A stretch of 7,255 nucleotides of DNA. It comes from Paracoccaceae bacterium. Its GTDB lineage: Bacteria; Pseudomonadota; Alphaproteobacteria; Rhodobacterales; Rhodobacteraceae. Below the pieces are notes generated by a model. The model was given only the letters and a program-made list of their open reading frames with translations. It was not told where the DNA came from and did no database searches. The number at the start of each line of letters is the position of its first letter. The first letter of the stretch is position 1. A program made the translations under genes and the position numbers. The stretch covers positions 1 through 7,255 of the forward strand of contig JALWJU010000129.1 of the NCBI GenBank assembly GCA_026997055.1, in the 5' to 3' direction. Of this stretch, positions 1 through 4,888 are shown piece after piece.

Positions 1-2
1 AG

Positions 3-848
3 CTGCGCGAAATGACCGTCGCGGGCATGATGGACGCCAAGAAAGCCCTGGTCGAGACCGATGGCGACATGGAAGCCGCCATCGACTGGCTGCGCACCAA
101 GGGGCTGGCCAAGGCGGCCAAGAAGTCCGGGCGCACCGCCGCCGAGGGGCTGGTCGCCATCGCGGTCGAGGGCGGCAAGGGGGTCGCGGTCGAGGTCAAT
201 TCCGAAACCGATTTCGTCGCCAAGAATACCGAATTCCAGGAGATGGTCGGCGCCATCGCCAGAGCCGCGCTGAGCGTGGAGGATGTCGAGGCCCTGGCCG
301 CGGCCGACCTCGACGGCAAGCCGGTGAGCGAGGCCATTACCGAGGCGATCGCAAGGATCGGCGAAAACATGTCCCTGCGCCGCATGGCCAGCGTGAGCGG
401 CGATGTGGTGGCCAGCTACATTCACAATGCCGTGGCCCCGGACATGGGCAAGATCGGCGTGCTGGTCGCGCTCAGGGGCGGCAGCGAGGAATTCGGCCGC
501 CAGGTCGCCATGCATGTGGCCGCCGCCAACCCGCAGGCGCTGAATGCGGAATCGCTCGACCCCGCCCTGGTCGAAAAGGAGCGCGCGATCCTCACCGACC
601 AGGCCCGCGAAAGCGGCAAGCCCGAACAGGTGATCGAAAAGATGATCGAGGGGCGGATGCGCAAGTTCTTCGCCGAGAACACGCTGCTGGGGCAGGCCTT
701 TGTCATCAACCCGGACCTGAGCGTGGAAAAGGCCGCAAAGGAAGCCGGCGCCGAGATCCTCGGCTATGTGCGCATGGAAGTGGGCGAAGGCATCGAGAAG
801 AAGACCGAGGACTTCGCCGCCGAAGTCGCCAAGACCATGGGCGGCTGA
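3..848 (+). CDS. tsf: Elongation factor Ts (5' end missing)
   Basis: EF-Ts is the cytoplasmic guanine-nucleotide exchange factor that recycles EF-Tu from its GDP to its GTP form during translation. The reading frame is open from the first complete codon (base 3) and starts with LRE, which precedes the AGMMDAKKAL motif of the N-terminal UBA-like domain. Family proteins begin about ten residues earlier, so the ATG at base 12 is internal and the true start is off the left edge. The hallmark TDFVAKN, which contacts EF-Tu, is at visible residues 69-75. The core subdomains follow, with YIHNAVAPDMGKIGVLV at about 139-155, MHVAAANPQAL, and the C-terminal FVINPDLSVEKAAKEAG stretch. The visible 281 residues plus the missing start give a normal family length. 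By family habit rpsB should lie upstream. Identification is by several conserved motifs and is firm. Confidence 0.97.
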   Translation: MREMTVAGMMDAKKALVETDGDMEAAIDWLRTKGLAKAAKKSGRTAAEGLVAIAVEGGKGVAVEVNSETDFVAKNTEFQEMVGAIARAALSVEDVEALAAADLDGKPVSEAITEAIARIGENMSLRRMASVSGDVVASYIHNAVAPDMGKIGVLVALRGGSEEFGRQVAMHVAAANPQALNAESLDPALVEKERAILTDQARESGKPEQVIEKMIEGRMRKFFAENTLLGQAFVINPDLSVEKAAKEAGAEILGYVRMEVGEGIEKKTEDFAAEVAKTMGG

Positions 849-880
849 GCGCGCGATTTTTCTGCGAAAAATCGTGGCGC
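849..880 (+). terminator. Hairpin right after tsf, possible transcript end
   Basis: An inverted repeat begins immediately after the tsf stop codon. CGATTTTT (854-861) pairs perfectly with AAAAATCG (867-874) around the loop CTGCG, and GCGC (849-852) can pair with GCGC (877-880) across a small internal loop. The T-run lies inside the stem rather than after it, so this is not a textbook intrinsic terminator. It could protect the 3' end or mark a Rho-dependent end. The structure reads nearly the same on both strands. Confidence 0.4.
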
Positions 881-931
881 CAGGAAATGGGGCAGGGGCA
901 TGAGATTCGGGCCTGCCAGCTCCGTGGATCG

Positions 932-968
932 ATAAAAAGGGCGGCACCGGCAGAAGCTGGCGCCGCCC
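932..968 (-). terminator. Strong intrinsic terminator, minus strand
   Basis: Read on the minus strand, GGGCGGC (968-962) pairs with GCCGCCC (945-939). The stem continues after one mismatch with CCAGC/GCCGG (960-956 with 951-947, including one G-T wobble), closed by a four-base loop. It is followed directly by TTTTTAT (938-932). That makes a 12-pair GC-rich hairpin with a U-tract, the canonical Rho-independent form. On the plus strand no T-run follows, so it is directional. It most likely ends the aroQ-luxR transcript, 267 bases past the luxR stop. Confidence 0.85.
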
Positions 969-1015
969 GGGCTGGGCCGCCTTTGGGACAGGGGCGACCC
1001 GGGGAAGAAATCCGG

Positions 1016-1063
1016 CCGGGGCGGATATGCCGACGGAATATGCGCCGCCATATCCGGCCCCGG
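1016..1063. repeat. Long inverted repeat (hairpin) upstream of the terminator
   Basis: The arm at 1016-1029 (CCGGGGCGGATATG) pairs with 1049-1063 (CATATCCGGCCCCGG) over 14 base pairs with a single bulged G. The 19-base loop can add a few inner C-G pairs. On the minus strand this sits between the luxR stop and the terminator at 932-968, so it would be transcribed as part of a luxR 3' region. It could be an RNA stability element, an extra termination aid, part of a small RNA, or a dispersed palindromic repeat. One copy is seen here, so repeat status in the genome is unknown. Confidence 0.6.
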
Positions 1064-1235
1064 TTGTCCGGAAGGGACATCTCGCCGTTGTAATTGCAGC
1101 GGCTCGTCATCCCGGGGTTCCATGGCATAATGCCACCACTCACGGAACATGCGCCGGAAAATGCCAGAATGCTGACCTTGGGGAAAGTAAGGGAATCCTT
1201 ACCGTCCCGGACCGGCGTTGCATGCAAGGGTTGTT

Positions 1236-1988
1236 TCAGCCCTTGAGCACGAACATCTGGTTCCAGAAAGAGGCCTTCAGCACCGCTTGCGGCGTGGTCT
1301 CCACATCGAGCTTTTCGCGCACGAGGCGCAGGTGCTTTTCCACCGTGCCCATGCTCACCCCCATGATGGTGGCGATGTCCTGGCAGGTCTTGCCGTCGGC
1401 GATCCAGTTCAGAACTTCCTGCTGGCGCGGTGACAGGCGGGCGCGTTCGTTCAGGTGCGGCAGCGAGATGATCTTCAGATGAGTCATGTTGGCGATCACC
1501 GAGATCAGCAGGCCGTCGCGCTCCCACAGGGCGTTCACTTCCTGCTGGTTCATCCCCGGGCGGGCGCACATGGAGACGATGGCGCGCGTACGCGGGGCAG
1601 GGGGGGCGAAGGAGATAGAGTAGCCCGCCAGGAGCCCGTAGGCGCGGTTGAGCGCCACCACCCGGGCCTGGGCCTCGCCGATATCGGCGGCATCGCTGCC
1701 TTCGACCTCCCAGGGGCGCGCGCCGGTATTGTGCATGGCCCATTCCGACAGGGGAGCATGCTTGTAATATTCTTCCTCGATGAATTTCTTCAGATAGCTC
1801 CGGTCGATATTGCTCAGGATCAGCGCGTCTTTCCACGGCCCGACATTGTGCTCGGTGCAGAAGCGGTTATAGCCGTAAAGCAGCCGGTCGAAGCCGAACC
1901 GCTCCATTTCGGCGCAGAACATCTGCCAGACATCCTCGATCCTGGTGGCGGCGCCCAGCCGGTCCAGATAGGTCAGCGCCGATTGCAT
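1236..1988 (-). CDS. LuxR-family regulator with divergent autoinducer-binding domain (likely LuxR solo)
   Basis: This 250-residue protein is a cytoplasmic DNA-binding regulator. The N-terminal part (about 15-165) resembles the autoinducer-binding domain: FGFDRLLYGYNRF (31-43), the P79 and W93 positions, and the YGLLAG turn (117-122). The C-terminal part (about 185-242) is a clear LuxR-type helix-turn-helix, with LSPRQQEVLNWIADGKT followed by DIATIMGVSMGTVEKHL. Aligned by eye to TraR, the ligand-contact positions W57, Y61 and D70 are Y65, F69 and A78, while P71, W85 and G113 equivalents are kept (P79, W93, G122). Loss of the aspartate that contacts the acyl-homoserine-lactone amide suggests another ligand or none. 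The ATG has GGAG (2000-1997) eight bases upstream, inside the last codons of aroQ, and only two bases separate the genes, so they are probably co-transcribed and translationally coupled. No luxI-type synthase is in the window. Family assignment is firm; ligand and targets are unknown. Confidence 0.9.
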   Translation of the reverse strand: MQSALTYLDRLGAATRIEDVWQMFCAEMERFGFDRLLYGYNRFCTEHNVGPWKDALILSNIDRSYLKKFIEEEYYKHAPLSEWAMHNTGARPWEVEGSDAADIGEAQARVVALNRAYGLLAGYSISFAPPAPRTRAIVSMCARPGMNQQEVNALWERDGLLISVIANMTHLKIISLPHLNERARLSPRQQEVLNWIADGKTCQDIATIMGVSMGTVEKHLRLVREKLDVETTPQAVLKASFWNQMFVLKG

Positions 1989-1990
1989 TC

Positions 1991-2446
1991 TCAGCGCTCC
2001 GGCTTCCCGAGCGCATCCAGGTGCCCGGCCAGTGCGCGGATCGCCAGCGGATAGCCCGCCGGGCCAAGCCCGCAGATCTGGGCGAGCGCCACCCGGGATA
2101 TATAGGAGCGCGCGCGAAAATCCTCGCGGGCGTGGATATTGGACAGATGCAGCTCGATCACCGGCAGGCCGACCGAGGAAATCGCATCCATCAGTGCAAT
2201 CGACGTATGGGTATAGGCGCCGGCATTGAGCACGATCCCGTCATGGCCTGCGCGCGCGGCATGGATCGCATCCACCAGCGCGCCTTCGTGATTGGATTGC
2301 GCGCATTCGACCGAGACCCCGAGATCAGCGGCGGTCTCGGCGCAGAGCGCCTCGATCTCGGCCAGTGTGACCGAGCCGTAGATCTCCGGCTGCCTTGTGC
2401 CCAGCAGGTTGAGGTTGGGACCGTTCAGAACCAGTAACGACGTCAT
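1991..2446 (-). CDS. aroQ: 3-dehydroquinate dehydratase, type II
   Basis: This enzyme makes 3-dehydroshikimate from 3-dehydroquinate in the shikimate pathway to aromatic amino acids; it is a cytoplasmic dodecamer of small flavodoxin-like subunits. The 151-residue length is typical. The N-terminal NGPNLNLLGTRQPEIYG (8-24) carries the lid arginine R18 and catalytic tyrosine Y23. N74, the catalytic histidine H80, H100 in ELHLSNIHARE, R107 and R111 match the type II active-site set (M. tuberculosis R19, Y24, N75, H81, H101, R108, R112). The frame is open for 45 further codons upstream, but the family start MTSLLVLNGPNLN coincides with the ATG at 2446, which has GGGGAG six bases before it. The gene is followed after two bases by the luxR-type regulator. 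In many alphaproteobacteria aroQ instead precedes accB-accC, so this context differs from the one I know best. All key residues are present and the enzyme should be active. Confidence 0.96.
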   Translation of the reverse strand: MTSLLVLNGPNLNLLGTRQPEIYGSVTLAEIEALCAETAADLGVSVECAQSNHEGALVDAIHAARAGHDGIVLNAGAYTHTSIALMDAISSVGLPVIELHLSNIHAREDFRARSYISRVALAQICGLGPAGYPLAIRALAGHLDALGKPER

Positions 2447-2452
2447 CTTTTT

Positions 2453-2458
2453 CTCCCC
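2453..2458 (-). promoter_or_regulatory. Ribosome binding site that fixes the aroQ start
   Basis: GGGGAG on the minus strand lies six bases before the ATG at 2446. It supports this internal ATG over the longer open frame that reaches 2581. Confidence 0.75.
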
Positions 2459-2573
2459 GCAGCAAAGGCATATGCGAGAGCGGGGGATTTGTCGAGATTG
2501 GTTCAGGAAAATCGAGATCGAATCGGTTTGCCGCATGGGGATTGGCAGGTAGATGAGGAATCTTCCGCAAGTT

Positions 2574-2584
2574 GCTGTCACAGC
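2574..2584. repeat. Small perfect dyad GCTGTCACAGC
   Basis: GCTGT and ACAGC are perfect inverted copies around a central C, 128 bases before the aroQ start. It is the size of an operator half-pair and lies in the probable aroQ-luxR control region. A LuxR-type protein encoded in the same operon is one possible binder, but the sequence does not match a lux box I could name. It resembles one half of a PHO box (CTGTCA), but a second half at the required spacing is absent. Confidence 0.3.
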
Positions 2585-2630
2585 TTGAATATCGCGGTTT
2601 TCCGGATTTCTCCCTTCCGCAAAGAGGTAA

Positions 2631-2646
2631 CATAATACTTATTATG
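2631..2646. promoter_or_regulatory. AT-rich 16-base dyad, possible operator or promoter -10 area
   Basis: CATAATACTTATTATG contains perfect seven-base arms (CATAATA and TATTATG) around two bases. It is strikingly AT-rich in this GC-rich window and lies 27 bases after the phoB stop. On the minus strand it reads CATAATAAGTATTATG and holds two hexamers that each match the -10 consensus at five of six positions, but no good -35 element stands at the right distance. Its two-base spacer is too short for an RNA hairpin loop, which favours a protein-binding site on DNA over a terminator. Confidence 0.4.
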
Positions 2647-2673
2647 CGATTCATGTTGGCCGATCCGACTGGC

Positions 2674-3369
2674 CTATCGCCCCAGCGCGTAGCCTTCTGA
2701 GCGGATCGTGCGCACCAGATCGGCGGGAGCGCCGGCCTGCTTGAGCGCCTTGCGCAGGCGGGCGACATGCACATCAACCGTGCGCGTGTCGTGGTCATGC
2801 TCGCGCCCCCAGACGCGCCGCAGCAGGCTTTCGCGGCTCCAGACCCGGCCCGGATGCTCCATGAGCGCCGACAGCAGGCGAAATTCCAGCGGCCCCAGCT
2901 TCAGCCCCTGCCCCGCCCAGCTGGCCCGGTGCGCCTCGGGCTCGAGCAGGAGCGCTTCGTATTGCAGCCGCGCCCCCACGGCGCCGGGGCGCGTGCGGCG
3001 CAGTTGCAGGCGTACCCGCGCCATCAGTTCGCGCAGGGAAAACGGCTTGACCATGTAATCGTCGGCGCCGGTCTCGAGACCGCGCACCCGGTCCACCTCC
3101 TCGCTGCGCGCCGATAGCATGATCACCGGCAGATCGCGCCCCGATGCCCGGCGCTTGATCCGGCGGCAGATCTCGATCCCCGAGACCCCCGGCAGCATCC
3201 AGTCGAGAAGCACCAGGTCCGGCGCTTCCTCCTCGAGCAGCAGCAGCGCCTCGTCGCCATCGGCGGCCTCGGCGACCGAATAGCCCTCGGCCTCGAGATT
3301 GTAGCGCAGGATCTCGCGCTGGGCGGCCTCGTCCTCGACCACCAGTATATGCGCCCGGTCCGGGCTCAA
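2674..3369 (-). CDS. phoB: Phosphate regulon response regulator PhoB
   Basis: PhoB is an OmpR/PhoB-type response regulator that, once phosphorylated by PhoR under phosphate limitation, binds PHO boxes and activates phosphate-scavenging genes. The receiver domain spans about residues 7-125, with acidic pocket E12 and D13, phosphoacceptor D56 in LLDWMLPGVSG, S86 and K108 (KPF). The winged-helix domain spans about 135-230, with the recognition region RTVDVHVARLRKAL and the closing RTIRSEGYALG hairpin. At 231 residues it is close to the E. coli length of 229. The start is a TTG at 3369-3367 that overlaps the phoU stop as TTGA; GGAAGG stands six bases before it, and no in-frame ATG exists before the first receiver strand. 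The placement last in a pstC-pstA-pstB-phoU-phoB block makes PhoB much more likely than another OmpR-family regulator. Translational coupling to phoU is expected. Confidence 0.95.
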   Translation of the reverse strand: MSPDRAHILVVEDEAAQREILRYNLEAEGYSVAEAADGDEALLLLEEEAPDLVLLDWMLPGVSGIEICRRIKRRASGRDLPVIMLSARSEEVDRVRGLETGADDYMVKPFSLRELMARVRLQLRRTRPGAVGARLQYEALLLEPEAHRASWAGQGLKLGPLEFRLLSALMEHPGRVWSRESLLRRVWGREHDHDTRTVDVHVARLRKALKQAGAPADLVRTIRSEGYALGR

Positions 3370-4082
3370 AGCTCGCCTTCCGGGATCACCTTGTAAACAT
3401 CCCTGTTGCCCTTGGGCCGGCTTTCGCCGGGCAGTTCGCCGGTCACCACATAGATCACCTGCTCGGCGATGGCGGTTACGTGGTCCCCTGCCCGCTCGAT
3501 GTTCTTCGCTATGAAATGCAGATGCATGCAGGCGGTAATCGACCTGGGATCCTCCATCATGAAGGTGAGGAATTCGCGAAACAGCGCGTTGTACATCTGG
3601 TCCACCTCGAGGTCGCGCTGGCGCACGTCCTCGGCCAGGGCCGCGTCCTCGCGGATGAAGGCCTCGAGCGCGTCCGAGAGCATCGCGTGCACCTCGCGGG
3701 CCATGCGCTTGATCGAGCCCGGCGCGCCCTCGATGGGCCGCATCTGCGCGAGCACATTGGCGCGCTTGGCCATGTTCTTGGCGTAGTCCCCTACCCGCTC
3801 GAGATTGCCGGCGATCTTCATCACTCCGAGCGCGGTGCGCAGGTCGCTGGCGATGGGCTGGCGCAGGGCCAGCAGGCGGGCGCAGGATTCGTTGATTTCG
3901 AGTTCCAGCGCGTCGATGGCCCGGTCGCCGCGCCGGACCTCGGCGGCGAGCGCTTCGTCGCGGGCTTTCAGCGCCCGGGCGGCATTGAGCAGCGCCTCTT
4001 CGACAAGCCCGCCCATGCGCATGACCCGGGCGCGGATCGCTTCGAGGTCGCGGTCGAAGGCCGACAATATATGCTCTGGCAT
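3366..4082 (-). CDS. phoU: Phosphate signalling protein PhoU
   Basis: PhoU is a cytoplasmic all-helical protein that couples the Pst transporter to the PhoR kinase and keeps the Pho regulon off when phosphate is plentiful; it also limits phosphate uptake. The 238-residue length matches the family. It has two tandem three-helix repeats, each with the metal-cluster motif: NLERVGDYAKN (93-103) and NIERAGDHVTAIAE (194-207), so E95/D99 and E196/D200 are the expected metal ligands. The ATG at 4082 has AGGAG six bases upstream. The gene starts 22 bases after the pstB stop, and its stop overlaps the phoB start. Nothing unusual was seen apart from a short polar C-terminal tail after about residue 217. 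Confidence 0.97.
   Translation of the reverse strand: MPEHILSAFDRDLEAIRARVMRMGGLVEEALLNAARALKARDEALAAEVRRGDRAIDALELEINESCARLLALRQPIASDLRTALGVMKIAGNLERVGDYAKNMAKRANVLAQMRPIEGAPGSIKRMAREVHAMLSDALEAFIREDAALAEDVRQRDLEVDQMYNALFREFLTFMMEDPRSITACMHLHFIAKNIERAGDHVTAIAEQVIYVVTGELPGESRPKGNRDVYKVIPEGEL
3376..3381 (-). promoter_or_regulatory. Ribosome binding site supporting the TTG start of phoB
   Basis: GGAAGG on the minus strand sits within the last phoU codons, six bases before TTG at 3369. It is the main support for a TTG start in the absence of any ATG or GTG early in the frame. Confidence 0.7.
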
Positions 4083-4104
4083 GGGGCTCTCCTGTCCGGT
4101 CCGC

Positions 4105-4878
4105 CTATCCGATCCGCCCGGTGATATAGGCCTCGGTGCGGCTGTCGGCGGGGTTGGTGAATATCTGGTCGGTCTCGCCGTATTCCACCAGATTTCCGAG
4201 GTGAAAGAAAGCCGTGCGCTGGCTGACCCGGGCCGCCTGCTGCATGGAATGGGTGACGATGACCACGGCGATGGAGCGGCCGAGCTCGTCGATCAGCTCT
4301 TCGATCTGGGCGGTGGCGATGGGGTCGAGGGCCGAGGCGGGCTCGTCCATCAGCAGCACTTCGGGGCCGGTGGCCACGGCGCGGGCGATGCACAGCCGCT
4401 GTTGCTGGCCGCCCGAAAGGCCGGTGCCCGGCGCCTGAAGCCGGTCCTTCACTTCGTCCCACAAGGCCGCGCGGCGCAAGGATTTTTCCACGATCTCGTC
4501 AAGCTCGGCGCGGCTGCGGGCGAGGCCGTGGATGCGCGGGCCATAGGCGACGTTCTCGTAGATCGACTTGGGGAAGGGATTGGGCTTCTGAAACACCATG
4601 CCGACGCGCGCGCGCAGTTCCACCGGATCCACCCGCGCGTCATGGATGTCTTCGCCGTCAAGGCAGAGTTCGCCTTCGACGCGGCAGGTGGGGATGGTGT
4701 CGTTCATCCGGTTGAGGCAGCGCAGGAAGGTGGACTTGCCGCAGCCCGAGGGGCCGATGAAGGCGGTCACCATGCGGTCGGAAATATCCACCGAGACATC
4801 CTTGATCGCGTGGTTGTCTCCATACCACACGTTGACGTTTCTTGCCGTTACCTTGGTGCCTTGCGAGCAGTTGTTCAT
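4105..4878 (-). CDS. pstB: Phosphate ABC transporter ATP-binding protein PstB
   Basis: PstB is the ATPase of the high-affinity phosphate importer; it dimerises on the cytoplasmic face of PstC-PstA. All ABC motifs are intact in this 257-residue protein: Walker A GPSGCGKST (42-50), the PstB-typical Q-loop VFQKPNPFP with Q97, signature LSGGQQQR (154-161), Walker B LLMDEP (175-180) with catalytic E179, D-loop SALD (182-185) and H-loop H210 (VTHSMQQA). The N-terminal VNVWYGDNHAIKDVS is also typical of PstB. The ATG at 4878 is preceded by AAGGGGG (4890-4884), which overlaps the pstA stop codon, so translation is probably coupled. The product is expected to work with PstS, PstC and PstA; pstS is not in the window. 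Confidence 0.98.
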   Translation of the reverse strand: MNNCSQGTKVTARNVNVWYGDNHAIKDVSVDISDRMVTAFIGPSGCGKSTFLRCLNRMNDTIPTCRVEGELCLDGEDIHDARVDPVELRARVGMVFQKPNPFPKSIYENVAYGPRIHGLARSRAELDEIVEKSLRRAALWDEVKDRLQAPGTGLSGGQQQRLCIARAVATGPEVLLMDEPASALDPIATAQIEELIDELGRSIAVVIVTHSMQQAARVSQRTAFFHLGNLVEYGETDQIFTNPADSRTEAYITGRIG

Positions 4879-4888
4879 GTATGCCCCC

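Larger units (their letters stand above)
849..1235. other. Convergent intergenic region rich in hairpins, no credible gene
   Basis: This 387-base stretch separates the 3' ends of tsf and the luxR-type gene. It holds no reading frame that I can support. Dyads seen, apart from the entries at 849-880, 932-968 and 1016-1063: TGGCATAATGCCA (1123-1135, perfect about its central A), GTAAGG/CCTTAC (1187-1192 with 1197-1202), TTGCATGCAA (1218-1227, perfect 10-base palindrome), and CAAGGG/CCCTTG (1225-1230 with 1240-1245), the last spanning the luxR stop codon. GGCAGG (891-896) with CCTGCC (912-917) is a weaker pair. About 270 bases separate the luxR stop from the only clear minus-strand terminator, so the luxR transcript may carry a long folded 3' untranslated region, or a small RNA may be encoded here. 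I found no convincing promoter for the latter. Confidence 0.6.
2447..2673 (-). promoter_or_regulatory. phoB-aroQ spacer, probable aroQ control region
   Basis: This 227-base gap lies between the phoB stop and the aroQ start, both on the minus strand. It is less GC-rich than the genes. No hairpin with a U-tract follows phoB, so no intrinsic terminator is seen and read-through from the pho genes is possible. It contains two dyads (2574-2584 and 2631-2646) and a nine-base direct repeat CTTCCGCAA (2562-2570 and 2614-2622, plus-strand reading). I looked for a -35/-10 pair upstream of aroQ and found none that I would defend, and I found no tandem PHO box. Confidence 0.45.

Noticed and set aside
887..1093. 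Short plus-strand frame (68 codons) in the tsf-luxR intergenic region
   Set aside because: It is built from the arms of the terminator and the 1016-1063 hairpin, so its sequence is explained by structure; no known protein resemblance.
764..1150. A 128-codon minus-strand frame starting in the gene-free region
   Set aside because: Its 3' half is antisense to tsf and it crosses the terminator. I see no Shine-Dalgarno or domain, only proline/arginine-rich sequence typical of a chance frame.
1187..1202. GTAAGG/CCTTAC hairpin as the luxR terminator
   Set aside because: On the minus strand it has only six pairs and is followed by TTTCC, much weaker than the hairpin at 932-968; kept only as a dyad in the intergenic entry.
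706..1836. A minus-strand open frame of 376 codons covering the luxR gene and the intergenic region
   Set aside because: It overlaps both the luxR-type gene in another frame and the antisense of tsf, and runs through the strong terminator at 932-968; no family resemblance.
2447..2581. N-terminal extension of AroQ by 45 residues
   Set aside because: The extension has no family counterpart, and the ATG at 2446 matches the family start and has a good ribosome binding site.
2575..2596. PHO box upstream of aroQ
   Set aside because: Only the first half (CTGTCA) is present; the second half at 11-base spacing does not match, and it points away from aroQ.
2657..2676. Terminator after phoB
   Set aside because: GGCC can pair with GGCC around nine bases, but the stem is only four pairs and no T-run follows.
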